Assembly (NCBI RefSeq): GCF_004798865.1
Contig: NW_025335268.1
Location: forward strand, 76,325,318 to 76,389,317
DNA length: 64,000 nucleotides
Direction of reading: 5' to 3'
From: Varanus komodoensis
Taxonomy: Eukaryota; Chordata; Lepidosauria; Squamata; Varanidae
The position numbers were made by a program, and so were the translations under genes. The notes below the pieces were generated by a model, which saw nothing but the letters and a program-made list of their open reading frames with translations, made no database searches and was not told where the DNA came from. This document shows positions 44,201-56,800 of the stretch, in pieces; within the stretch, counting starts at the first letter, position 1; each line of letters opens with the position of its first letter.

Positions 44201-44620
44201 TTCGAGGAGGGTCAACATGTTAGCTAAAGCGGAAGCTATGTTCTTCTTGTAAGACGTGTCTAGCATCTTGGGTCTGAGTCTTCACAGGGATTTACCCGTG
44301 GGGTAGATCTGACCGAAACTCAGTTCGACGGCCAGGATGGTGTGATCAGACCAAGGGGTGACGATGATGCTACTTTTCTCTGTCTTTACCTCCTTTGGGG
44401 CTCTGAGACGGTCCAACCTGCTTCCTGTACTACCCGAATAGTGGGTGAACCTCACCCCATCTATAGTGGGAAATGTATCTAGAAACGCCTTCCTGCAAGT
44501 TATGGGGAAGAAGTCCAATGAGTTAGGCACATCCAAGTCTTTATCTTGGAGTCCTTGACACAGGAGGAATTTTTCCAGGTCCCTTGCCTCTGCACTTGTC
44601 ATGCCTGACAACTTGACAGA
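41218..44620 (-). mobile_element. Tx1/L1-like LINE, ORF2 remnants
   Basis: Read on the - strand: an endonuclease remnant (44282-44611, FTHYSGSTGSRLDRLRAP and TPWSDHTILAVEL); RT with LLAKILNRRLASVAHKL, RILLLDQTKAFDNVHHSFLW (43064-43411), then VRQRCPLSPLLYVLTLDAVL (from 43057); thumb and C-terminal region (41727-42798, FLWGMATFPLVRAVAYRQID and TVRHFVSNCPTACFMWKAV). The 'DQTKAFD' and 'RQRCPLSPLLY' style, with a Cys/His C-terminal segment, fits the Tx1 branch of the L1 superfamily. The AT-rich 41218-41700 with a left T-run is probably its 3' UTR. Several frameshifts; not active. Confidence 0.75.
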
Positions 44621-44867
44621 GGCATCTACTCGTGAGGAACAGGCAGGAGCTAACAGTGAGAGTCAGGCATTGGAATAAGGGGACTTATATTTAAGGCCTT
44701 GTGCCCAGATGGCCCCTCTGCAGCCTGTCTCTGAGACTGCTGAGCAAGGAGCCTCTCTACAGTCTGATCCCATAGCCTCTGAGAGAACAGCCTCCCCGCA
44801 GACTGATGGGGAGGTGTCTGAAAGAGCAGCTTCCCTGATTTCAGCTCTGAGCTGCCTGAAGAAGTTG
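44621..44867 (+). other. Unclassified repeat-like Ser/Glu-rich segment
   Basis: A frame (44709-44903) with repeated SERTASPQTDG-like units. It may be low-complexity or part of an unknown repeat; resembles the 18.5-kb segment in composition only. Confidence 0.3.
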
Positions 44868-44970
44868 CCCCCCCCCCCCCCCCCCCCCCGCTCTACACTC
44901 TGAAACTGCTGGGCAGAGTTCCCCCCACCCCACGCGAAGAAAAAAAGAACACGACGAGAAAAACAAAAAN

Positions 44971-45018
<48 letters not shown>
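44868..45018. repeat. C-homopolymer, ambiguous base and (CT)n run
   Basis: Twenty-two C residues (44868-44889), an N at 44970, then a (CT)n of ~48 bp to 45018. The only ambiguous base in the window sits at the edge of the CT run. Confidence 0.95.
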
Positions 45019-45019
<1 letters not shown>

Positions 45020-48000
45020 ATTTTAACAATAAGTTGCAGTCAGTCAGAGTTCTGCAGACTCTGAAGAGACAGCCTTCTCACTAGAATCTCATGCACTGGA
45101 GATTCAGAAGGAATGGGAAAGAAGTAGAATACCTAGAGGACTTATTAGCAGCTAAGGAGATTCAAAATTTGTCAAGTATTATACGGGTGTGAGAGAAACC
45201 TGAGTGCAGAAGGGGAAGTTTAAACCAAGATAAATAGAATAAAGATGGGTCACAGTACACTCGGAAGAGAAAGGAGGTTATGACACTGTTTGTGAAGGGG
45301 AGTGCAATACCTCAGTCAGAAGTTATTGATATACACTGTTTTGTTTACTAAGAAAATAAGTTCCTGAACATCTTGAAAGTTTTGTTTATTGTTAAGCCAG
45401 CTTCAGAGGCTGTTTGTATATCAGTATCTTATCCTCAGGACCACATAGTCCAACAAAGAAACCGTATAGCTTGGGCCCAATACTGTAGGAGCAGACAGGA
45501 ATTAAATTCCTGGTGGCAGTATTATATACTAAAAGAGAGAGAGGGGAAGATTTAAGAAAGTTAAAGACACTCAGTATATTATAGGTGAGTACTCATGATA
45601 TAAGTGTTAGTATGGTATTAGCAAAGGGGGCTTTTTGTGTTTTGTACAGAAAGGGAAAAGGTACATTCCTGTACAAACACAGAAGGAAAGATCAGAAAGG
45701 ACGATTATTATACATGATGCAGAGTTGTGCAACCATTACTGTACAGTGTTTCAGCTATATGGGAACATGTACATGTTGCTAGAAAGCACAACCTACCAGC
45801 AAGTTCTCGTATAAGCCCTGTTGAAATGAACAGGACCTGTGCACAAACTTGGAGTAGTTTCCGAGTAATTTGCGTTCATGACGGTAGTCACATTTCCAGA
45901 ACTGGCCTTAACAAGAATGGTGCTACCGTTGCCCAGTTTGTATGAAGTGGCATCTACATAAGCCATGCAGAATTTAACTTCAGCAGGTTGTATCTCTAGG
46001 ACAACACGTAAAGAGACAGTCTCAGAAAAGTTCCGACAAGTAGGTGGGTCCTGCGCAGGTGTACATCTGGATCGTAGCCAATGTTTCACTGTAAAAATAT
46101 TTAAACCAGAAAATGCCTGACCAGTCTTGAAGGAGCTTGGGGATGGGGACGACAGACCTTCCTAAGCCCATGAATCAATAAATGCTCCTGGTGCCCCTTT
46201 CATGAAGAGAAACAACTGCCTCTCATGTGTCTTATAGTCTATATTTGTCTTAAAAAATATTTTCCATTCTGGTAGCAATATACTCTTTGGCAAACTGTTA
46301 GTTTCTCAAAATATACCAGTTACAAATCAGGTAAGCTATCTTCATCTGTTGCCCAGCTGTTGCCCAACATGTAGGTATCTTGGCCTTTCTCTTAGTCTTT
46401 CAGTCTTAGCTGGGAACAGTGGTGCAGCTAGGTCATTTGAGATCCTGGACCTGATAGAGTGGGTGGCAAGTTGCGAAACAGGCAAACAGCTTTTCTTTTC
46501 GCCTCCATCCCTCTCTGTTGCCATTCTAAGGAGGTTTACAACAGTTCCTAAATTCCTGATATTTTAGAGCAAACTTAAGTGCTCCTAGTATGCCGCATAA
46601 ATCATCATACCTTCCTAACTACAGGGGTTTAAAAAAGGAATTTGCATCTGTTGCCCCAGTATTGAAGACAAGGATAATTTATATATATGTATGTGTGTGT
46701 GTACACGCACACGCAAAATAAAGAAAATAAACTCTTGTAGCCAAGAACATGTCCAGCCAGCTGCCTCTTGACTATGAGATGAGTTGTAAAGCACCCATTT
46801 TGCAGGGGCCGGGTATGTTGATGCAGCCCCAGGTGCCGAGGTGAGCCAGGTGGCTGCTAGCCCCATCACCTGCTGCTCTGTGGGTGGCCATTTAGGCCAC
46901 CCCAGCTGCCTGGCTCTGAACTTCAGCTCTAAGATCTAGCTCTGGATGCACCAGTGGCTGAGAAATCAAACCAAACGTGGTCTGTTCTTGTCTTCTTTCT
47001 CCTGCTATGCTGAGTAAACTGTAAGAAGTAGATTACAGAATCATGGCTGTGCCAAAGGCAATTGGTCCAACATACAAGGCTTCGACAACAGGCATTGGCC
47101 AAGATGCATTTCCCCCAGGTGTTGCAGCTCAGCTGCTTCTTCCCTAGTGAAATGTGTCCTGCCATGTCCCCCTGAAGGACTGTGATTGCATACATTACTT
47201 AAACACAAGCCCAGGCTTGCTGAAAAGCTACATCCAGCAGAGCAGTGACAGCCGATCATAGCTCTGGCTGTAATAAATGTCCCAGTACAAGGCATGGTTC
47301 ATTCATTCATTTTCCTAAGGTTTAGTTTTGAACACCTCATAAAATAACTTTCTGTAGACATTTTTTACTGGTAACAATATGACTAAAATCACACAGAAAA
47401 ACTCGCATGAAATGAACAAATATGACAACACTGCAGAAAATACTTTATAGAAGCTAGAATATATTTCAGTGTACACCTAAATAAAATTTGTGAAGTGTAT
47501 GCAAGATGGTTTTCTTAACAAATTAAGTATGCTTTATGTCAGTACCAAAAAGTGTTTTCCAGATGCACACATACTACACTTTTGCTAACCCCTCTTCTGT
47601 GAAACTCCTGGCAGCCTAATCACTAATTAATTCTATACTGCTTTTCTGCTAACAAGTGACATGGTTTACAAAACTTCAGGAAACAAAAACCAAGCCAAAA
47701 TTTAGTGAAATATCATGATCAAACGTAAAAACCGTAACAATACAAAAAGCCAAGTTAGAAAGAGGTTGCCTAACAGCTATGGTGACCTCTCTTCCAGGGA
47801 ACTCATCACAGTCTCCTTTAATAAGAGTTAAAATAGTATTTGAATTAGTAGTTTAGAGTTTGGGTGAGATGTATGTATGTCTTTAAGGAATTTCTTACAC
47901 TTTAAAGTATTTAAATGAGAATTTAATGGAAATATAATGGGATATTTTATATCTACTCTCATATTTTCTTATTATGTGGTCTGAACCACTGGAACAAAGT

Positions 48001-50225
48001 GGGTTGTTAATTCAAATATCAAAATAGAATTTAGCAGAGAGCTCAGTGGGGCTCCTCTGCAATCTTACTTTTGATAAATGCACATAAAAGAACCAAGTTT
48101 ATTTATTTTTTAGTTCAAAGCTTATTTAATGTTAATATTAAAGAAAGACTTGAGTGACCCAGCTTGTATCCATGTCAGCCTGTGAGGTAAACTGCAAGTA
48201 TCTAGGTGAATTTGAGAAGTAGAGTTAGAGATTCTGGGCCATATGCTAAAATAAAATATCAGTATTTTATTTATGCTGAATCTTTTAAAGCCATTCAGAC
48301 AGGCAGGCCATGGCCTTTTAGGAATGGATGAATGTGCTTACTTATTTGGAGTAGAGTTATGGAACAATGTTAAAATAACATGTAACAAGCTGGAGTTGTG
48401 CCTTCTTTTCTTAGGTCTTGCCTTCAAATAAAAAGCAGGGAGATGCTATGCCATCACTGCCAGCATAAGGTTTCACAAGGTACCTTACTTATCAGAAAAA
48501 CAACTCCTGAATAAGGGGACTATTTCTGAGGATTTTCTCAGGAGAAGCAGAAAGCAAGTGAAACTATTTGTGTTGCAGTTCCTAGATTTCCTATGTAGCA
48601 GAGAACAGACTCTGCTTGAATTTATGTTGGCTACACCTACACAGACCTGCCCAGGAGTTCCAAGTGTGCATCACTTGTTGCATCAAGGGGGGGAAATCAG
48701 ATCTGTTCCACGTGTGGATGCTACCCCTTATACCACATTGCTATTTCAGAATGCAGATCCATCTTTCTACAAGCAATCAGAGGTGGACCAGGGCCCCAAA
48801 ATGTGTGCATGCATGCATGCATTTTCTCTGCCGTGCTAGATTTTCCTCTGCTGTGCTGCTGGAGAACAATAGTTCACGTCCCCTGAGAATAATTCCACAC
48901 CTGTAAAACCTTCTGGATTGAAATCAAGTTTCAGAAGCCTGGCAGCTCAGCCATCTGGCTTATAACGGCTGCTGAGTGGATTCAAATCCCAGAGGCTTGA
49001 CTTTGGTTGGAAACCCCACTTCCCTTTGCTTTTTTAGTGTTCCCAGTTATCAAAGATTCTTCTTCAGCTTTTATCCCCAAATACTGCAAATTCCTTTGAC
49101 TGAGAAAGCAAACCCCACAGATATGATTTCCCACATCAGCATCCAAAGCATCATTGTGCCTGGAGCTGAGTCCCTTGACTTTTTCTGGACAGTTTCAGGG
49201 TGAAAGACAAATAACTTGCCAAGAAAACTGTGACCTCATTGCAGAATTCCCCATATAAAACAGGAGAAGTACAACCATACAGGTACCATGGATGATGCTC
49301 ATGATATACAGGAGATCTTGCTTTGCATCTTAACATCTATAATAATTTTCCTTTCCCTAGATCCAAGAGAACATCCATAATAATAAATCAATATATGACT
49401 CAATATATGACTTAAAATGACCTTGGAACTCAGATATTTTTCCTAAGGTTCTTTTCCACATGAGAAGCTGCTCTTAATTCAATATTTGATAAATGGCTTA
49501 GTTTTAAGAGATTATGAGTCTTAGTATTTTTCTATGTATTGCATTCAAAATTCTAGTGAAAACTATGTTATTTTAAAGAAAAAACAGAATATAGTTGACT
49601 TTTTAAAGTTTTATTTTTTCTCTTTATCTTTACTTATTTAGTAAATACTTTGCTTCTGTGCACCCTCAAAAGCTAGCATTTCTTCTATTACTGGGCTACC
49701 TCAGCCTGCCTTTGTATTTTTAAGTAGATTTACAGTCAGTGGGGTTGCGGCACCACTGGGAATGGTTCCTATGGAGCTGGGCTGCTTTCACAGAGTTTTA
49801 CTAGGGAGAGCTTCGGAATACCAGCTCCGAGCCCCAGCTGAGGCTGTTTTAGGGTGTGCTTTAAAGATTGATGGCTGTGCTGTTTATAGTAGGAACATGT
49901 GCTTTCCAGTGATATGTGTGCATTCAGACTCACACACAAGCATAGACACATTTTTATAAATTCTGTGAAAAAATAGGAGGTACAATCCAGGTTTCAAGTT
50001 CAGATGATGAATCATTTGTGATTTGCTCATCAGGTACTACCCTTTATGAAGAGGCAGGTTCAGCGACACCAGTGAGGGAAGATGCAGCAGGAGAAATTGT
50101 GCTGACTGTTTCAGCTCTGTTGCTGTTCTAGTGACATTTAATTCTGCCGGACACCATCTTGTTAAGTGCTGGGTAATACATTAGCACACTAAACAATGGG
50201 CTTCTCAGAACACTGTTTGTTTTTA
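45019..50225. other. Intergenic, mostly unassigned
   Basis: I see no gene. A (TG)n/AT-rich patch lies near 46680-46715, a short gcat repeat at 48808-48822, and a tRNA-like relic near 48945-49000 (ggattcaaatcc). A 97-codon - strand frame at 45793-46089 is discussed in the findings. Confidence 0.5.
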
Positions 50226-50480
50226 AGGTAATTAATTTCATTTTGATAGTGCCTTTCTGGAACCCTCAAGGTGTTTTAGCAAAAGAAAATAGATAACAAA
50301 CCAAACAAAATCACATTAAACCTTAAAATCAGCCTTGCAACCAAAGCATTCTAAAGCGTAAAACTGGGAAAAATGTGTCTTGACCCCCTTCCTCAGTGCT
50401 GAGTGGAACCATTAGAGCCTTAATGGGAGAGCATTCCAACATCTGGGAGTATCACAGGAGAAAGTCCTTTCCTGCCTGCC
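50225..50480 (-). repeat. L2 LINE C-terminal fragment
   Basis: 'gagagcattccaacatctggg' and the A-rich left part follow the pattern of the L2 end at 25200-25480. Decayed. Confidence 0.45.
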
Positions 50481-50737
50481 CTGGCAAAGGTAAATTTGCA
50501 TCCCTTTGTCATATCAATCACAAACTGAGTGGGGTGATAACCTTTGCAAAGTGTCACTTCCAAGCTGGTGCATTGTAGTCTCTTGGTTATTTTAAAAAGC
50601 CAGGTTGTGGTAACTTCTCTGACTTCCAGTGCAATTGCACTGCCGGCCTTTTAAGAGCACTTAAATGCCAGTGCAAGGAATGGTCCTGAGAGAGTTGAGG
50701 ATGTGGCTGGTGAAGAGGTTGTTCCTTCTTTATACCT

Positions 50738-50800
50738 AGAAACATAAAAACAGAGTGAGTCAGAAGGGGTCTTCTGGGCCATCTAGTCTGACCCAAGCTT
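50738..50800 (-). repeat. CR1 LINE 3' tip
   Basis: 'gagtgagtcagaaggggtctt' and 'ggccatctagtctgaccc' as elsewhere; only ~60 bp. Confidence 0.7.
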
Positions 50801-51035
50801 GCATGTCCGGGTAGCACTGCCTCAGTTTCCCGACCTGCACTCCTGGGGGCCAGTTCAGCTTTCTGGGGAGAAGAAGAAAAATAAAGAGAACTAGAGTTAG
50901 CGCCCACATTTTTTCTCAACAGCTGGTATTTGCTTTCCTGCACCTCATACTTCATTAAAAAACAAACAAAAACCTTTCATTTTGGTATTGCACCAATGCG
51001 TATGTGTGCTGAGAAAAATAAACTGAAGCAGCAGC

Positions 51036-51079
<44 letters not shown>
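51036..51079. repeat. (GAT)n microsatellite
   Basis: About 14 perfect GAT units. Confidence 0.95.
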
Positions 51080-51081
<2 letters not shown>

Positions 51082-51754
51082 GCTTGGGATTGCTATGGTT
51101 GGGGAAAGGAATTCAGCACTTACTTTTCCTTTGCCTGGGAGCATTGCAGAATTCTATCAGGGAATTCAGGATATTAAACAAAATTGCCTCTGCTCCAGTA
51201 CGTGGAAAATGTGCTTCCTCTAACATATTATCTTTATTTGCAATTGTATGTTATGATTAGGAAGTACAGACCATCCAACACATTGGTAACAAGCTCCACC
51301 AAGCTATCACAGTTAATCAACTTCCATTGTAACCAGATTACCCACAGGCTCCCTTCCTGCCCCAGTTTCCAAGTGGCCCAGAAAATCTGTTCACCCTGCC
51401 CTCCTCCTTTCAACAAAAGAAATGGCTGAATTCTGTTTATCTCATTAGAACTCATTCATTCCACCTTTAGAGGTGAATACCTGGAGTCCTGAACGTTGAC
51501 CCCATTCCAAATATCACCCTAGAATTATATACCATTAAGACAGAAACAGAACATCAAAATAGTGAAATTATTAGATTATAAAGCAATGCAAATTAAAATA
51601 ATTAATTTTACAGTGTAACAGTAAATGCAACAGTAACATTTTATCTAACTTTTTTCTCAATAAACAAAAATATGTACCACATTTCCTTCTGTGGATATTA
51701 TTGCTCTATGAGCTCAACATGAACTCCAAAATATAGAAATTCATATTGGCTATA

Positions 51755-52165
51755 CAAACTTGCAATCAGTTACCAGTCCCCGAAGTCCCGGGCAGCAGCG
51801 GTGGCGAGGAATGCCCTTCTCCAGCTTCGACTGGTCCACCAGCTGCGCCTTTACCTGGATGAGCGATGCCTCGCAACAGTGACCCACACTACGGTAACTT
51901 CCTGACGGGATTACTGCAACGCGCTCTACGTGGGGCTGCCCTTGAAGACAATACAGATACTTCAATTGGTCCAGAAGAGAGCTGCCAGGATATTAACGGG
52001 GACCAGCAGGTGTTCACATACAACACCGGTTCTCTATCGTCTACACTGGCTACCAGTTGAAGTCTAGGCCCAATTTAAGGTGCTGGTGATGACCTATAAA
52101 GCCCTAAACGGCTTGGACCCCGGATACCTGAAGGAGTGCCTTCTCCCCTATGTGCCCTCCCACCC
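51755..52165 (+). mobile_element. L2 LINE, RT C-terminal region
   Basis: The + strand encodes DYCNALYVGLPLKTIQILQ, then QKRAARILTG, YRLHWLPVE and FKVLVMTYKALNGLDPGYL, the L2 RT thumb and tail, with breaks. It is the best-preserved L2 piece in the window. Confidence 0.85.
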
Positions 52166-52199
52166 CTTAATGGTGACTTGACATTCTAGCTTGATGTAA

Positions 52200-53668
52200 A
52201 GCTATGCAGGCAGGAGGGGAGTGCTCGCTGCCCTTGAAGCAGTGGTATAATCACTCCAGGAGGGAAAGGGGAAAACTTTCTAGACCTAAAAACTTTCTAG
52301 ACCTAAAGTGGCATAATAACGCCTCCCTAATGGCAAATATCCCTCTTTGGAGAAAGATGCGCAAAGGGGGGGGGGGCAGCAGTGCAACCGTAGGCCTTCT
52401 TGGAGCAGGGGTTGCAAAATTAAAATAGTACTGAATAACCCATGGAGTGTGTGTCTATGCACACGGACTTGGGAAGGATGTCATGTGTGAACAGACTTAC
52501 CTTGCCCTGCTCATTGCAACCAAAGATGGAATTAGGCAGATGTGGTACCAACCGAACCAAAATTATAACCAAATGAAGTAAGACTAACCACCCTGAAGTG
52601 ATACAGATGCAGAAGCCTGTGTCTCAGCAGAATGAACATTTTTATTGATTTTCAGAAGACTTGCATTCCTTCAAAAGTTCAGTAAAGTAAGCTGTATATT
52701 GGCACTGTAATGAATTTTTCAATCTATTTATTTGCAACCATTTGTTGGGAGCAGGCAGAACAAAAAGTGCAACTAAAACCTGTGGGGAAACTTTTCACTT
52801 TACTGGACTTTGGGCTTACCTTGCTATAATGATGTGGCTGATGGCAAGGTAGCATATGCTCTCCATCTTACATTTTTTCTCTCCGGCCTTTGCCGTTTCT
52901 CTGGCTGCTTTGCCTTTCTGAACCCCCTCAACTCCCCCCAAAAGAGATGAGGCTTTCCAGCGCTTGCTGCATGCTGAGATTTAAGTGTGCTGCTGCTGCA
53001 GCAGCTGTTCTCCTTAAAAGGGATTTTGCCAGCAACAAAGCCAAACTGAAAATGCCTCAGTTTTCAGGCACACTGCAGGCTGGTAACACTGGAAAGGCCC
53101 AAGGGAGGAAGTCCAGGTTAAGTTCTTTAGGGGGCTTTTCAGAAAGCTCAAGCAACTGGAAAGGCTGCAAGGACAGGAGAAGATCAAATTAAAAAGAGTG
53201 TACACAGACACCTCTCAACATCGCCAAAAGGGAGGCAGAAAAATGACTGCCTCTTTCGCAGGGAAGTGAAGGCTGTATAAGGACAGATGTGGTTTTAGCA
53301 GGGCGCTACTGAATATCCATTTTGTGTTCCCATCATTCTTCCCTGAAACACACATGATCAAGTTATCAACACCCACTCCAAAAGAGTGGGACAGCCACTG
53401 TGATTCAAGGAAGTCTTCCTTATACTCAAAAGGTTCATCATCTAGAGCAGACAGAAGCACCACAGACACAGAAAGTTACAATTTAAAATTTACTTTCATC
53501 TGCTAAATTTGGTCTTTCAAACAGTTAAGTCAGTAATCTTGAAAATGAAGAATTGCATCATTTCTTGAAAAGCTCTACTGTAGTTGAATCACAGGTAGCT
53601 AGGCACATCATCCAGTGGGCTCAACAGACTAGTCTGATACTTCTACATAGTTATACTTCACAAGAGCT
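52200..53668. other. BEN gene 3' flank
   Basis: No repeat recognised. Two AATAAA motifs on the - strand (52727-52732 and 52641-52646) are the candidates for the poly(A) signal of the BEN gene, about 0.94 and 1.02 kb after its stop. Confidence 0.4.
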
Positions 53669-53850
53669 TCACTGAGTGCTTTTTGACAGTGGCCGTGGCT
53701 CAGCCAGTATGTTGTTCTGGTCACCAGCTAAGGCCCTTTTATGGTCATATCTCAGGCTGCGAATTGTACTGTTTACAGCTGCGACACATGCTTTCCAGTC
53801 ATATCCAGTTTCCTTCAGGTCAAAAGATGGGTAGTTTTCTTGCAAAAAGT
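53669..53850 (-). CDS. BEND2: BEND2-like exon 11, BEN domain 2 C-terminal half and stop (residues 676-735)
   Basis: The last coding exon, after acceptor tttttattag. It encodes FLQENYPSFDLKETGYDWKA then CVAAVNSTIRSLR, paralogous to exon 8, and ends TGA at 53671-53669. Confidence 0.92.
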
Positions 53851-56800
53851 CTAATAAAAAAGGAAAGCTGAAAATTAGCATTTGCTTATTCAACTGTTTA
53901 TTCAAATTTTATATTGGTGCAAACGATCATGTATTGTTCAGACTGGGCAGATTAAGGGCATCTTGTTAAAAATAGGATGCATTCCTGTGCATGTTTAGAC
54001 AGGAAAACGGCTGGCTGGGGAAAGCTGGGAGCTTTGGGACTATTTTTCGGTCCAAACATATATAGGGCTGTATTCCAAAGCACTTTTTGAAGAGCTGCTT
54101 CAAATATTTATACATTTGTTAATGTCCCAGCCTGTCTTTCTGCCAAAAGTAACAGATAAATTTGATGAGCAGAAGGGTCTCATCCTGCTTGCTTTTTAGT
54201 AGTGTACAACTCCAGTCAAAGTTATATAATATTGACACTGCATTATTTTAAATCTATGTGATTATTCACTCTGCTAAAGTGTGGTGGTTTTTCATCTGTG
54301 TTACTCTCCGACAGTGCAATTCTTAGAAGCAAATCACACTGAATTCAATGGAACTTACTCCCAGATGAGCGCGTACAGTACTGCGGCTTGAACCTCTTTC
54401 AGCTTTACCAGTTACTTACCCCTGAGAGCATTGATTTTGTTGCAGTCCAGTGGGTAAGTGCCACGTTCCACATTGCCATATACATTGCTTTTTACCAGGA
54501 CATCCTCTGTGAAAAGGTGACGAATCAGATAGCGTGCTGAAAGTTCTGGCCGAGGTCTTCCTTTGGCCACATCAATCACTGAAAAGGGCAGTTGGACATT
54601 ACGAGACGGATTCCCAAGACTGGCTGCGAAGGAAATAAAGGTGATAACCTCTTAGCATAAGAGACATTCTACATACACCTTTTCTCTTGAGAAAATACAT
54701 TCCTATGAGGTTTTCTATCATAATCTATATACTAATCTATACTTAGTATAGACACAGTACAGTCTATGTGTGTGTACACAAGGAAATAAACATTGAATTT
54801 TCATTAACTGGGTTCTATGACTAGGGTGAATTCAACAAAAATTGAGTGTGTTATTTATCATGCCAACTTGGGAAGCTGTAGGATTTTGCGGTTTCAGCAT
54901 CCAAGGGATTGGGCCCTTAACTTTACTTCAGACTTGGTACCTAGACTGGACTACATCAAATTCTTTGCAAACTGATTAAAAATTGAAGAATTCTATGTGG
55001 GAAGATTCATAAAAATTTAATGGACCCACTATCTTCTGGAAAATGGGGGGTTTGTGACTGATATCTATCATACCTGCCATTTTGTAAGACTACCCATGAC
55101 ACCCTGTCGAAATTCTAAATGGGTTTGTGACCATTGGCCTAAGATGTAAAGTACATACCTAAAATCAGCCAAGTACTCACAATATAAATTAAAGTTTTAA
55201 ACTTCCCTGCACACCCATTTTTGCATTCTCAGACAGGTAGAAAAATAGAAGATGCTTTTAAGTATCTTATAGCTTGTTAGACATGCATGGTATATTTTAT
55301 TTGGGTTATGAAGCCCCACAGCTTACCCATTGCCTCCAATGCTGGTAGTTTACTGGAAGATGGTGTATGGAGCATCTCTGACGTGTTATCATTCCTTGCT
55401 GAATTCTGAAGTTGGCTTGATGTTGAGCTGGTTTGAGAAGGGACCTCACTTTCCTTTCCATTACAAGTTACAGTTGCAAAGTCAGATGTGTTTAGAGTGT
55501 CAGAAAGCTTCTCTTTTGCTTCAGTCATCTCCTAAGGAAGTAAAACAAAAAGGAAAATTTCCATTAACAGAGTGTAAAATACAGAAAGTATCGCTATAAA
55601 TCATTTACTACATTTCTATGCTATCCAATAACTACTAGCCTCTGGGTGTCTATGGAACTTAGGTTGCATCTGATATGTTGAACCCCAAATGTCTTTAATA
55701 TGGTGTTCTCTAATTTTGTTAATTGCAATACAACGAATGCTTCTTTAAAACAGACGGTTTGGCAATATATCATAGTTTTTTGTAAATTCTGTACTGGAAC
55801 AGTCTATAATATTTGCTGGAAGACATGCTCTTTTAATTTATTTACCTACTTCACTTTTGTAAACCGCTCAGAGAGTGTTGACTGTACAGCAGTATAGAAA
55901 TAAATACTCTTCATGGAAATTAACAAAATGTGGGCATAAATGGATTACCTATGTCTTTTTGACATCTATAATATAATGGACCGAGGACCTTATAATGCTT
56001 TCAAATATTTAAATAACTGGTACACAGACGCCATATTAAAATGTATAATTATTTGAATATTTGGTCCACTGCTGTTGAAGCCTATTTATAATTGTTAGCA
56101 AGTTCTATATTCTCATATGCATTTACTGCTGTGGATATATACACATTCATGTGCATACATTTAAACATGGGAAATAAAAATATAAGACTTTTTCAGGTGC
56201 CTGGGAGCACCACATTGGGGACTCCTTCACAGGTGCTCATGTGCATCACGGCATCCATGAGTACAGCGGTGGGGACCCCTGCCGTCACTACTCCATTCCC
56301 AAGCTGTTTCGAGCTTTAAAGGTCAACACCACACTTGGGGCTTGCCTTAGAAACAAAGAAACAGGAAACCAGTACAGCTGACAAAACACACAATCATATT
56401 GGCTAGTCCCAGTTAGTAAGCTAGCAGCGCTGTGTTTGAACCAACAGAAATTTCTGAACTATATTTAAAGGTAGCCTCATGCATGACAGATAGAAGTAAT
56501 CCAACCAGAAGGTTAGGAGAGCATGGATAAAAGAACTTTTTGTACCTGATGCTTTATTAATCATTTGTTTTTTATGAGCACGCCACATGCTTAACCATTT
56601 CAGTCTCTAAACTTCACAATTTATTGCTCATTTCCCATTTCTAGTATAAAATAAGTGCTGTTGAAGCTATTTAGTCTGGTAAGGATGTCTTCAGAGGAGT
56701 CAACACAAAGAAAGGACTTACTGGTTTTGTTTTGGATTCACACCGTAAACCGCGGATCATTGCATTCACATTTGTGATACAGGCTTTCCAGTCTCTTCCA

